Shown: piece by piece, positions 12,061 through 24,500 of the stretch
Layout: each line of letters opens with the position of its first letter
How positions within the stretch are numbered: the first letter of the stretch is position 1
From: Phalacrocorax aristotelis
Taxonomy: Eukaryota; Chordata; Aves; Suliformes; Phalacrocoracidae
Length of the DNA stretch: 64,000 nucleotides
Direction of reading: 5' to 3'
Assembly: GCF_949628215.1 (NCBI RefSeq)
Contig: NC_134279.1
Span: 64,091,766-64,155,765, forward strand
The notes under the pieces: model-generated
The model's input: only the letters and a program-made list of their open reading frames with translations
Told to the model about the DNA's origin: nothing
Database searches by the model: none
Made by a program: the position numbers and the translations under genes

Positions 12061-15000
12061 AAATAAATAAAATAAATTGAAAAATTAGAATAGCCAAGGT
12101 TTTGGATGAGTTTAATATCATCAAGCAAAATGCCAGTTTTCTTATCCATGAGGACAATGGGGAAAGTTCTCTTAGTTTAGTGGGAGCGAGGTCAGTGTCC
12201 CTGCTATGAATGTAGGATGTGGAAAGTCCTTTGGGATCCTGAGAATGTAAAGCACAGAAAAATGCTTCATTCTCATCATCAACATATTGTGGTAAATAAG
12301 AACAAATCAAAATAATTTTGTTTGCGTGTATCTGTGCTTAGGTAACCAGACATGCACCTTTACAAGTGTAATTTCCAAGAAGAAATGGTTTGGAGACAAA
12401 CAGAAATTTTTCCTGATGTAATAATTTTCTTACCTTAGCCTCTGTATGTGTGATTCATTTCATGAGCCCAGCTCAATTTTCAGCTGCTTTTGTATAGTCC
12501 TAGTGTTTTTATATCACTTGAGATATTTTAGCTATACTTTTAGTTTCTTAGGATCCTCAGTGAACATTTACCTACCAAGTGAAAAACAGGCTCTTGTTCC
12601 CTGAGCCTGCATCTTAGTTGTGTAGTTTCACACCGAAGTTTCTCAGTATTGGACTCTCATAAGGGTATGGCACAAGAGGTCGTGTGAAAGGTAAATTTCA
12701 GAGTCCTCTCATAGGTGTAAAACTAATATCTTATTGTTATCATACCAACTGAACTTGCCTATTTGAATTTAAAGGAATTAAAGAGAGGATGAGAACCCCT
12801 TGGAAGGAACAGAAGAATCATGCTAGAGCTGAACCCCATTAGCAGTAGAGATGATAAAGCCTTTCAGGAAGAGCTGACTGATGAATCTGGGCATCTTTCA
12901 ATTTTCTGAATAATGAGTCGGTTCTTCCCTCTTGCCGAGAAACATATGGGATGTGAGGAAATCAGCTGGAAATCCAGCCATGTCTGTCCCGTTCGCCATC
13001 CTCTCTGCTAGAGGCAGGGAAGTGGTGCCATATGAGAAAGGATGGTTTGAGGGAAACCTTGGTATTCAGTTAAATCAAACTCAGTCTTCATGAGTCTCAT
13101 GCCCCTTGATGTCTGCTCTCCTTTTATCAACAGGAATGCCACAGAAAGGTGTGGTACTTGTCCAACAGAGGTTAATGCTGACTGGGCTAAGGAATCCATT
13201 CTGCTTCCTTTTTTTAACGTGTATCTGCTTGAAACTCCTGACCCAATGGAAATGTACCACAGGCCATATCTTTCAGGTCCTTATATGTGAGAAAGGCACT
13301 TTACGAGTGAGAAGAGGGTGGTAAGAGGAGAGATGTAAACCTCTCCTAGGTGTAAATGTCTGTCTATCCTGTGATATATCTTAATATTGATTTCATTGAC
13401 TTTCCTTTCCTTCATCTCTGCATTAGGGACAGGAAGCTGTAGTAATGAGGACTGCTAACATGTTCTGGCTTTGGTTTTGTCAAAAGTAGTTAAAGACCAC
13501 ACTTTAAATGCACTTAATGACACTTAAAGACCTAGGTTCTTTGTGGTCTTTATTTTCAAAGTGCTAAGACCGTAGCAGTATAGACCACCTCATGCAGGGA
13601 GGATGAAAGTTACTGAAGCAGCAGAGAGAGGCTCTGACATAGAATCAGTTTGAACGGGCTCCAGCAGTCGCACCCCCACACTGCAGAGCAAAGATCTAAG
13701 CTTTCCTTGGGTGTGAGTTTCAGAGTAAGATGCAAGCTGCATCCTAGGGGTGTCCAAGGTTGATGCTGTGATGGCAACTGCTAAAGGCTCTGCCTGTAGA
13801 ACAAGGAAGGCTGGCTCAGCTCTGAACACCTGATGCCGTTGCTGCTTCCATACTGGCCTGACACTCTGGGGATATGCATACCCTATAACGGTACAGCCTG
13901 GTGTGAGGCACACAACCAGGGTCATGGCAGAAGGAACAGCCAAAAAACCGTGCAGAGCCAACCCTGTCCCTAATGATCATCGCATGATTCCATCTCACCT
14001 TGTAATATGAAAGCTTCAAAAGATTAAAAAAAAAGTTCCAAATCTTCCTATCAACAAACATTTTGTGGTGCTATTCATGTTACTTGTCTAAATGGGAAGG
14101 TCTGCAAATAAGATATTTGAATATCAAATGGCTTTTTAAACCATGCCTTTTCTTTCACAGCAATAATTAAAGACGCTATTCTAATCTAAGGGGCCAGGTT
14201 CAGCCCGTGTTTTGTGACAGCCACTTTGCACCAGGTAAACATAAGCCTTTAAAGTAGCATAAGGTCTTCAAAGCAACAAGTGAAGATTTCCTTGTTGTGG
14301 ATCTCTCCTAGATGAGCACAAAAAAAATTTTGTCCCTTCAAATGTAGCCCATAAACCTCTAAAAATAATATTTCAGTGATCTGAAAATTTTGTCTAATCT
14401 GGTTTGATATCTTTGTGTACCCCTCCACAAACTACCTACGTATCTTTAGTCTATATCCTAAAATGTTTTCAGCATGAGGTATTCAGCTCAACAGGATTTT
14501 TTTAAAAAGTTACTGATGCCTAACCTTCCTTTTTGCCTCTTTACCTGCTAGGCAGAAAATGGAGGCAGGGTGCTCACAACATAGGGTCTGTAACATATGA
14601 CTGGATTGTTTGGGCTCCATCCAGCAGAGGGTGGTGGTAGACATCTGCCCAAAAAGCAATTAACTGCAATGTATTTTGAGAGACAAAATAATCCAATAGT
14701 CATTTACCACCTCCAGAAAGGGGTTGTGTTGGAAACAGGGATGTTGTTTATTGTGGATTTTTTTAGCTCTTTTACTCTCAATTTTCAAGAATTAAGAAAA
14801 ACTAAAAGCTGCAAAATATTTTACCATATAACATGGACAACAGTATGTAGAAGTAATTAATAGGGACATTTGAAGGGAAAACAGGGTTGCACCATTAGCC
14901 CCTACTAAAATGCGTCAGAGTTGATGAATTATTTTAATGGGACAGAATGACAAAAAAGGGACTGTTTCACCTAAGCAGGGACAGCTGGTCCCTATGACAA

Positions 15001-17327
15001 GGATACATTGCTGTCTTGTGGAGTCTGCCAGCCAGCAAGGCTGAAATAATAGCACTGAGAGAGGTGTGAACGTTCCTCATTCACCTTAATTGAGAGCTAA
15101 TATGAGGTGTAATTATGAACACTTTGTATTAACTGCTTCGTGTCTGAAGGCAGACGTCTGATCAAGGGTCCTCTATCACATCCAAGGATGGCCTGCTTTG
15201 ATTTTCTGGACCGCTACACATCCCGATGCTATGATTCCAGCTGTGTCAAACCACATCAACTAACAACTGTCCCTACCGGTGGCTTTTGGTTCTATTTCTG
15301 CTCCTGGGCCATGGGTGCTTGGGACAAAATTTCCACTTAGGGACCAAACTGCATGTTTCTCAGAGGCAGAACTTCTCCCTTGCCGCAGCCTGCAGGGCCA
15401 GGCGGCAGGTCTCCAGATGCTTTACAGGCTGTACCTGTACAGAAATACCCCCCCACACCTTTGCTGTGAACCGTGCTGCGCATGGCAGCCCAGGGAGTGG
15501 GGTTCAGCCTGCTGCCCACGGCTGCCCTCACGCCGCTGCCAGGGAGAGCTGCCGGCGTCAGGGGGTGGCACAGACTGTACCGACCGAACCACCTGCCAGG
15601 ATTCAAAGCACGACAGGTGAGATTAGAGGATTTAGGTGACTAATTGCAGAATTTACTTTCATACAAGGCATTTGTGTGAGGGGGAGAGAGAGGAGGATTA
15701 ACTTAACTGCCAGAGATTTCTCCAATTATTTGAAAGGTGGTTGTAAAATTACTATTTAACCTTAACATTTCACCTGTTTCTGAGAACAAAAGTGCCTCAA
15801 TTTTAAAACAGCAACAGGATGGGAACAGGATGGCTCAGGGGACTGAGGCTAAGGCTGCTGGGGCTTCACTTGTAAGCCACACGACCGAGGCTAGTGAAGA
15901 ATGCAAGGCACCGACCATTTGCTGGCTGTTGTGACTGTGTTAAATCAGACTGGAAACCCCAGTCCAGTTCCAAAAGAATTAAGGACCTGATCCTATTTCC
16001 ACTTAAAATAGTGGTCCAAGATTGAGGTTTAAGTGCCACACTGCAAAGCCTCAGTGCTACTTTTAGCAACTGTCCTGGCAAGTGGTGCAGAGAAGGCGAA
16101 GGCGAGCAGGCTCTGAAGACCAAGCGCTTGGTGTTGCCTGATGAACCAGGCTGAGCAGCACTGTCACAGCAGCGCTGGGCTTGTCCTGATGCTCACGTTT
16201 GAAAGGAAAAGGTGGGGAGTATCTGCTATCTCCCATAAGCTTGAAAAACACCCCCAAACCTATGTGGGAGGGAGTGCAAGGAAAAGGAGGATGGAAAACA
16301 AGCTAAGAAAAACCAAAAGAACATAAACAGAAAACCCATGACAAAAACAAACCCTTTGGTCCCCTGATCAAAACAACTTTGATCAATGCATCTATTCTCA
16401 GAAGCGCCTTATTTTAGAAAGCAGCTAGCTTTCTAACAAATAAAGAATTGCTCTGTGGTTTCTTTCCAAAGCTTAAATTCAGCTTTCTAGAGTAAGATGA
16501 AAAGCTAATTTTCTTGAAGTTTAACATATTTGTGTAAGCATGTCAGGTGAAATAAATGACATTGATATTCAGTGTGTATATAGGTGGCACCAGCTCCCCA
16601 AACTCTATCTCTTTTTCATCTTACTGGAACATTAACTTATGCTCCTGAGGGCTATGCAGCATGCAGAATGAGAGTGCGAACTTAAGGATAATTTATCATA
16701 GCTCTCTCCTGTGTATCACTCTTTTTCCCTAAACTTTTCCATATCAGAATACAGAATAGAGGGAGTTTACTTTTGCCTCAGCTGCCTCTAATGACACCCA
16801 TGCAGGGTCTTGTTCAAAACCCGTTCAAATATTTGCATGTTCAGATTGACTTCTCAGCCGGGGTCTTGCATGTTCTCTTGGTAAGTAGATGAGTGGACAT
16901 CCTACCGTAATAACGGGGTCAAAGGAAGCTTAATAATTGGTCTTTTGAATAACTATAGTAACAGTGAAATATATCAAGAGCTGTAGTAAGGGCAGAGGAG
17001 GGCGAAGAAGAAAGGAATTTCATGGCAAAGCCTGTCATCCAGGCCAGTAGGAGCTGGTGACAGAGAGGACCAAGGAGCATCATTCTTTACTCCTTGCTCC
17101 AACCAACTGTGAGCAACAGCTCTGGAAAGGCTTGGGTTCTGTTTTTATTATGCATTTATATACTGATCGGTGTGACAGAGGTGTTCTATCTGAATAAGCA
17201 CAACAATTAACAAGAGAATAGAAATGTAATTTTAATAACAATGTAGATTATGTAGCACTGACACACAGTTTCCCTTTTTCATATTAATATTGATAAGTCA
17301 CTCTGCATTAATTACTTAAACTTATAG
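12061..17327. other. Intergenic, no gene seen
   Basis: No recognisable gene. A weak similarity to an old amniote repeat phrase (GGGGCCAGGTTCAGCCC) occurs near 14190-14206. The GC-rich patch at 15360-15620 is listed separately. Confidence 0.6.
15360..15620. other. Isolated GC-rich, CpG-containing patch
   Basis: Local base composition rises well above the surrounding AT-rich DNA, with several CG dinucleotides between 15475 and 15600. Open frames overlap here on both strands (for example 15286-15639 on + and 15337-15606 on -), as expected when GC content is high. The patch ends in ACGACAG/GTGAGAT at 15609-15622, a good match to a splice donor. It could be an exon of an unannotated transcript, an old CpG island, or a GC-rich repeat. 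No protein family is recognised. Confidence 0.25.
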
Positions 17328-17614
17328 GTGCTGACCTCTTCTCCCTGGTATCCAGTGATAGGACATGTAGGAATGGTTCAAAGCTGCACCAGAGGAAGTT
17401 TAGACTGGGCACTAGGAAGCACTTCTTTACTGAGAGGGTGGTCAAACACCCTAGAGAGGTGGTCGATGCCTCAGACCTGTCAGTGTTTAAGAGGCATTTG
17501 GACAATGCCCTTAATAATATGCTTTAACTTTTGGTCAGCCCTGAATTGGTCAGGCAGTTGGACTAGATGATTGTTGTTGCTTCCAACTGAAATGGTCTAG
17601 CCTAGTCTAGTCTA
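17328..17614 (+). repeat. CR1 LINE 3'-end fragment
   Basis: The segment follows the standard avian CR1 3' region. It starts with CTTCTCCCTGG...CAGTGATAGGACA (17338-17364), followed by TTTAGACTGGGCACTAGGAA (17399-17418), GAGAGGTGGTCGATGCCTCA (17453-17472) and TTGGACTAGATGATTGTTGT (17558-17577). It finishes in degenerate TCTAGCCTAG/TCTAGTCTA repeats (17596-17613), the CR1 terminal 8-bp repeat type. It is 5' truncated, as most CR1 copies are, and does not encode protein. Confidence 0.85.
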
Positions 17615-20600
17615 TAATTTACCTTTCAAGTAGAGCTCAGTTTTGCAATTCACATTTTGCAGAGTGGGAAACTGAGGCATACATACATTACATGACTTTT
17701 TTCTTCCTGACCTACTGAGTTCAAAAGAAATTATGTAAAGGCAGGAGTAGGAGTAGCTGCACAACAAGTAGAAAGCAATGAGTAAAACGATGCATGGCCC
17801 TTGAAGAGATCTCGTCCAGAGCGTAGCAATTCCCCTGAAGTATCAAGATCCATAGTTATTGTTTAGTTGTCTTTCGCTGTGTCTATATGAGAAAAAGACA
17901 GGGCTTGGCGTAGGAGCACACCTTGCAAATTTGCTTCCAAGGCCTTTACTACCATCCATCACAGAGCTAAACTATAGAAAAATAGTCTTTGGAAAAAGCT
18001 AGCAGAATGTGTGATCAGACTGGCTGCAAGTTTTGAAAGAAATCTGACTGTCACAGTAGATGGTATTAGACAGTCTTGAACCCACAGAAACATGCAACAT
18101 CTGGGCAAAAATAAGCGCTACAAAGAAAAGGCTGTAAAATGTAAACTCTGAATACATAAGGAGCTGAATGATTATGTGTGGACAGGGTGGGGCACATGAA
18201 AGTGTTAAGCAGCACTCTGCCACCCATAGCTGTACCTATAAGAAAAAAGCCATTTCACAAAAGCTTGCTGGTAAGGGGAATGAAACAGCAGAAAAAGAAA
18301 CTCCGCATAGCCTGGAGAACCTGGAGAGTGTATGCTGCACGAAGACGACTGCACTGCCAGCTATGTGAGATTGTATCAGACTATGTTGTGAATATGGTTC
18401 CAATGGTGCATGATAAAATAAAATGTGGAAAATACAAGCTCTATGGTTGTCTCAGGAAATAAGACTATTGATTGCAGAAGGCTTTGAGACTATTCTCAGG
18501 CATGTTAGATACTATATTTGTCCTGTTCTTGCAATTTCTCCTTACTTACGTGCTACTGGCCATCATCAGCAGAGGATGCTGACTAGTTTGACTTGTAGTC
18601 TGGCTGAGTACAGCCTTACCTGTGCACCAGTGCTCGAGATTTTCAGCCTTTTAAAAGAGGTGGTCATTGCGGAAGCCACAACATAATGAGAATTTCCAAA
18701 AGTAACACCAGCTTTTGATACTGGTTGATCTATGCAACATATATATCATCCCTGTAATAATCTCATCAGAGTTTTGTTGGAGTGGAATGGACTGTTCCTA
18801 AGTCCTTGAAGCAAGAAATGTTACACCTGCAATGTAGGACACCTAGATACAGAACAATCTAGACCATAGGGCAGAACCATGCTATGCAGGGATAAATGGA
18901 CATAAGTAGAGAAAAAATATCAGTGGGTGTTTAAAAATAAATTATCAAAAATAGCTGAATGAGAAATCTGGGAGGACAATTCCAGAAATTGTAAGGCCAT
19001 GGTCTAAGGTTGGCATGGATTTGTTTCTTTGCACTGCAGACAAATATGTATTGGTTTTGGATTATTACCATCACTGGCCAGAGTTGCATTGTTTGTGAAG
19101 GCAGCTACAAAATGGGTAATCTCGTGTGCGTTGCCAGAAACCTCTTGTAGTAAGAAATACTAAGCTATAACTTGATAGTTGTGTTTAAATATTTATCAGA
19201 AGAACGTAATAACATGCGCTGTCCTCTGAGACTAGAATAGCCAATGGTTCTGTTGAAGATAGCATTAACATGGTTAAAATAAAGTTTTAAATAAAAAGCT
19301 AAGAAATGTTATACCCCTGCATGCAGAGCTGTCACCTGCAGGAAGTGTTGTTCAACAGAAAGGTTATTACCATACAATCTGACTTTTTAAGTGTGAAAAT
19401 TAAAAATAGGGAGTTGTGGAATCTTTTAAACACTAGAAGCAAGCACACAGAAACCACAGAAGTCATGACATACAAGCTATAGTCTATGCTATGGCAGAAC
19501 AATATGCATATTAACATGAAGAGTAAATATAGGGAAAAAAAGCTGCTTTTGTGCTTTTGAGGTTGTTTTTACGTTTTTTAAGCCAGAACAGACTAAGAAA
19601 ATGAAGACAATATGCCTTCAGAGGAGGAAAGGGATTTGGATGCTGAATCCCAGAATCAGGAGGCCATGGAAGAGCCTGATGTCTTTACAAGGGCGGACTG
19701 AGAAGAACAATGCAAAGACTAGAAAAAGTGAGATGTAATACATGTTTTACAGCCCTAGAAATGTAAGCAAACCACCTCACAGACTGAGAACATAAGGTAT
19801 GGTGTCTCACACTCCATACTTTGTCCTTTCCCTTTGGAAGAGGGAGATGTAAACAGCTCTTCCATGGTTTGTACTGAACCATGGTCTTTCTGGTATAATG
19901 TCTTGGCACAGACTAGCTGCTTGGTGTTAGTATTAGCAGCTTGACAGACTCAAATCCCTCTCCTTCTCTCATAAGCTCCTTCCACTGTTATCTGCTGGTC
20001 ATTATAGCACAGACTCATCACAGCTATAGCTGCTACTCCAATAGAAAAGAGCTGTTGCATAACAGGAGCAAACTACCAGGGTGCTAGTGGCAAAAACATT
20101 GGCACTTTAAAGAAGTAGGGTCCAGCCAATCTGTTTCTATTTCTCTTTCACACAAATGCAGCACTTAAAAAAAACTCAGCTAAACAAACAAAAACCTAAA
20201 CAAAGAAACAAAAAAACCCCACCACAACAACAAAACCAAAACCAAAGCGAAAAAAGAATGGCCTCATCATCTTCTGCTTCACTAAAGTCAGCTCCCTTTG
20301 AATGTGTTCACATGCACATGTGATTCGATGATTCATTCATTGTATGAAGAAATTCAACTATTTCTTGAATACTTAGCATCAGGCACGGCTAAACGTGTCC
20401 ATTGCACCTTAGACTTGTGACCTCTTTAAGGACACTATTCAAAGTTTTTCCACCTCTTTCACATTGAAACCCTTGAGTACAAGGCACAAGGTTAGTAAAA
20501 GTCCTCACAAAACCAGGAAACCAGCTGCCAAGTGTTACCCACTTTGCTATCCTACCTAAAGAGCACTCACTGACTCCCCCTAGTTCAAAGTCTCATTTCT

Positions 20601-20934
20601 TGTTTGTAGGTGTTTGGGAAGAGAAAAATTTCTATCTACTTGATCACAGTGAATGAAGGCAGTGAAATACCAGCCAGTGCAAATTCCTTACGCATTCACC
20701 ACAGAAATGTATCCAAATGCATCCGCTTCAGTCTGCTAACACAGGTCTACTGTGCCGTACTGTTAAAAAAACAAAAAAGAAAAAAGTTTGACATTGTGTA
20801 ATGTAAAAACTGCATTTTGTAGTTGCAGCTCACATTGTAACAAGTTTATGATAATACGAATGCACAAATACTGGTGCATTTATGTGCGTGAAGCAGGCTT
20901 GTGAGGCAGGAGGGAAGAATTCTAAAAAATCCAT
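17615..20934. other. Intergenic, no gene seen
   Basis: No recognisable exon or RNA. An A/C-rich low-complexity stretch (AAACAAA, CCACAACAACAAAACC) lies at about 20165-20260. Confidence 0.6.
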
Positions 20935-20939
20935 CAGGG

Positions 20940-21517
20940 TGTGCTGGTGTTGGCTGGGATAGAATTAAGTTTCTTCATAGTAGCCAGTCAGGGACTGTGT
21001 TTTGGATTTTTGCTAAAAATAGCGTTGATAATACAGGGATGCTTTCGTTACTGCTGAGCAGGGCTTACACAGAGCCAAGGCCTGTTTCGCTTCTCACCCC
21101 ACCAGCGGGTGGGCTGGGGGTGCACAAGGAGCTGGGAGGGGGCACAGCTGGGACAGCTGACCCCAACTGACCCAAGGGATATTCCACACCATATGGCATC
21201 ATGCTCAGAAATAAAACTGGGGGGAGGGGCAACGCTCAGGGGCTGGCTGGGTATCGGTCAGTTGGTGGTCAGCGATTACTTTCATTTGCCTCACTTTTCT
21301 TCTTGGGTTTTATTTCCCTCTCTCTTTGGGATATTTTTCCTCTTTTCCTTTTAAAAATTATTATTATTGTCTCTTTTTAATTACTAAACTGTTTTTATCT
21401 CAACCCATGAGTTTCTTTCTCCCTTTTGCCCTTCCAATTCTCCCCCCAATCCCACTGGGGAGGAGTGAGCGAGTGGCTCTGTGGTGCTTAGTTGCTGGCC
21501 AAGGTTAAACCACAACA
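20940..21517 (+). mobile_element. Solo LTR of an ERVL-type endogenous retrovirus
   Basis: The element starts TGTGCTGGTGTTGGCTGGGA (20940) and ends GGTTAAACCACAACA (21517). It aligns by eye along most of its length to the provirus 3' LTR: the GGGATAGAATTAAG-TTTCTTC block, a 'GATATTCCACACCATATGGC' block at 21178-21197, a TTATTATTATTGT stretch, a 'TTATCTCAACCCATGAG' block and a 'GTGAGCGAG' block. The 5-bp duplication CAGGG flanks it exactly (20935-20939 and 21518-21522). It is 578 bp against 586 bp for the provirus LTR, and no internal sequence is attached. It is in the same orientation as the provirus. Confidence 0.88.
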
Positions 21518-21522
21518 CAGGG

Positions 21523-24500
21523 ACAGTGGTTTTCATTATCTTTTCATTTGTAATGAAAAAGGTTATTTGTTTATATCAAAGGATCTGGATGGTCTAGATC
21601 CTACATAGTGAATTAGTCACCTAAGCGTGTGGTAACCATTGGTACAAAAAGGTAGTTCATTTCCAAGGTAAAACCGGCACCAGCAAGCAAGGGAAGCCTA
21701 AGAAAGAAACAGCCCTAACACCATGTTCTCACCAAAATCTTTAACTGGTTTCTTCAGCTTTGCTGTCTGGCTTATCAGGAATCATTACATTGGCCAAAGA
21801 AAGAACTAGGTAAAGTCTGTCTCTCTGTCCCGAGAGCAGGGGTGGCAAAGAAGGCAACAGCCACTCAGCTCCATGGTTGCCCTGAGCCGGCAGATGAGGC
21901 TATTGCCATTCTACCAAGAATCTATTAGAGTTTTTGGCTTGCTAGGTCAATCAGTATTATCTATTTACTTATCTATCGTTAAGGTGGGAATTATATAGGA
22001 ATTATAACAGGAATACTCATGCATGCAATTTTTTTTCCTTCCTTGTTCCCCACTATACTTCCTATAGCATCAACACCGTGTTAACAAGGATGAGGTTGGG
22101 GTTTTTATAGATTGTTCTCTGAGGAGCAGTATTCTTAATGCCGTGAAGATTTGCCAGAATAATAACCAGCAAACTTAGAAAGTAAAACCTGTGTCTTGAA
22201 ATCTGAATGTATTCATCAGTATGCTCTCTTGCACTAATGGTAACAAGTGAGTTATATACCTATGTATATAGAGCTTGATTTGAGAACTGTCTTGGGACAA
22301 ATTAAGTTCACATCAGCTACTGCTTAAAGTAAAAGTGGCTAATATATTATCAAGATGTAACAAAGACAGCATTGCATGTGTGGCATACGTACACCTTTAA
22401 AGCATCCTTGCTCTAGGTGTTTCTCTCTTCTAGGCATTTGACCTCCAGGGTGTCAACAATCAACAGCATCTGAAATCTGACTTAGACTTTCTAAGTGCAG
22501 GTGGCAGTTCCAAACTCCATAGAGATTGCTGAGATGAAGACGGAGTACTGGGTACTATGGCCAGCTTGCTCCAGAGGGAGTTTCTACACAAAGGAGGAGG
22601 TCAAGTGAAATCTTTTCTCCCTTCAAAGCAAAGTAGGTTTGTCTCTGAGGCTTCCAGCCTCTGTGGCTATCACCCTAAAATTGACAGCATTTTACCCATG
22701 CCTGTGTATAGAATGAAATCTTGTAGGTATTAGCTAAGTCACTTCCTGGCTGAAACCTACAAAAAGGTGTGCAAGGGGACAGCATGAAATTCAATGGTGA
22801 GCTGACCAAAGAGACAATCACTGATTCCTTTTTATGTCCAAGGGTCCTGATCCTCCAGTCCTGCTCAGTTTTTCTGTGATAACTGAAAGATTATCACCCC
22901 ACTGTCTGCAATGCATTCTGAGATAGAATATCATTTTGCATGCATATGACAGAATAAGTAAAGTGTTTGCTCCTTAGGTCCCATAGCTGGAGCTCAGTAT
23001 GAAAGAGTAACCTACAGCATGAGCTAAAACAGTAAGCTTATGCCTGATGTATTAACTTCAGCCATCACTGCATGCATCTAAGGGAGAGAAGAGTTGTACC
23101 AGACATTTTCCACAGCCCACAGAATGCAGCTGATATTCATTCACTCCCTTTGGTTCACTGACACCTTGAGAGAGGATAGAAGCACAGTTACCATGTGTCA
23201 CTGGAAGAGGACTGTTAGGTAGTCCATCCAGAATGTCCTCCAAAGTGACACCATATTTGTGTCTTGATAACATCCTTGGTTTTTCAGTGTTTCAGAAACT
23301 TGCCTCTGTGCCTCCCTTTTCCTTCTGCAGGACTTCCACCCGCAGGTCAGCCTGGATACTGCAGCTGAAGGGTGACCTGCACTGTGTGGCAAAACCAGCT
23401 GCAACAGCAGGTAGGTCCCACATTTCCAACAGAAGGCAGGGAAAACTCTGGCTTTACTTTGGCAAGGTCCCCCAAAGCCAGGGACAGCTAGAGAGAAGGC
23501 CCATATCTGAGACACTGTCATTTCAGGATATGAGAGAAGTGCAGCTACCGGCTCTGTATTCCACACATGGGGATTCATCTTCCCATGGGCGTAACATGAA
23601 GTACTCATGGTTATTTTAGCCAGGTGGGTTCAGAAGGTGGCTTTTCAGTGAAAAGCCTGAGAAGCTCACCATTTGGAGGTGTGGAAACAGCTTCTATAAC
23701 TGACAGTGTGCTTTGGCCATTTCTTATTAATGTCTATTGATAATCTCCTTCAGACATCAAATGAACTGGGTAAGTACAGAGACTGTGTAGACAAAGAGCA
23801 TCATTTGCACTAACATTTACACTGTGCTCACTGTCAGGCTTCAGAGAATCAACCTGAACAGGGTAGGAAAGGCTCTCTTTGCTGACCTACACTGTATAAC
23901 ATAAAATATAGTTGCTAAAGTGGGATGGCTGACTGCTATACAGGTCCAAGTTTCTCCTCTCCCTTGTTTGATAAATGAGTGTCATCAGGATTACTGTGCT
24001 CCCCTGAAGCAATTAGTCATTATTGGATGATCAAAAGTATTTATCAAACCTTCAGGTGCGGTGCGCTTGATCTTCATTTGGGTTGGAAGGGTTTCCTTGC
24101 TGATTTTGGAGAAGGAATCCATCAGTGGCATAGCCATCAAACAGAAGGCAGCTGGTATATCCTTGTCAGAGAGATATATGACATGCAGAAATTCAAAAAG
24201 GAGCCAAGAACTGCAGAGGTGGCTACTGCCACCTGGCAAAGCCGTTGAGGTTTTGAGTAGGAGATGGAAGGAACAGTCAACCAACCCACGTACATCAAGA
24301 ACACCATAGCCTACCTTAAAACATGCACAGAGGAATTTTAATGAAAGGATTTATACAGCTGTGGAATCCTGAAATCCTCTGAGTAATGTGGAATGGACAG
24401 AGACCTCTCTGGGAACGGCTCTTCAGTATTTGCAACACTGGAAACCTACTGAGGAGCTATCCCAACGTGACTGGTTTTCTTACACCTTATTCAGAAATCT

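Noticed and set aside
11678..12310. 210-codon minus-strand open frame treated as a gene
   Set aside because: It runs antisense through an ancient SINE-like remnant and has no domain or family resemblance, so I list the region as repeat plus possible noncoding element instead.
20165..20260. A/C-rich low-complexity stretch considered as a retroposon tail
   Set aside because: No element body or target duplication lies beside it; it is treated as simple low-complexity sequence.
23198..23619. Overlapping open frames of 128-136 codons on both strands
   Set aside because: Both strands are open over the same bases, neither shows a known domain, splice context or composition bias, and frames of this size are expected a few times by chance in 64 kb.
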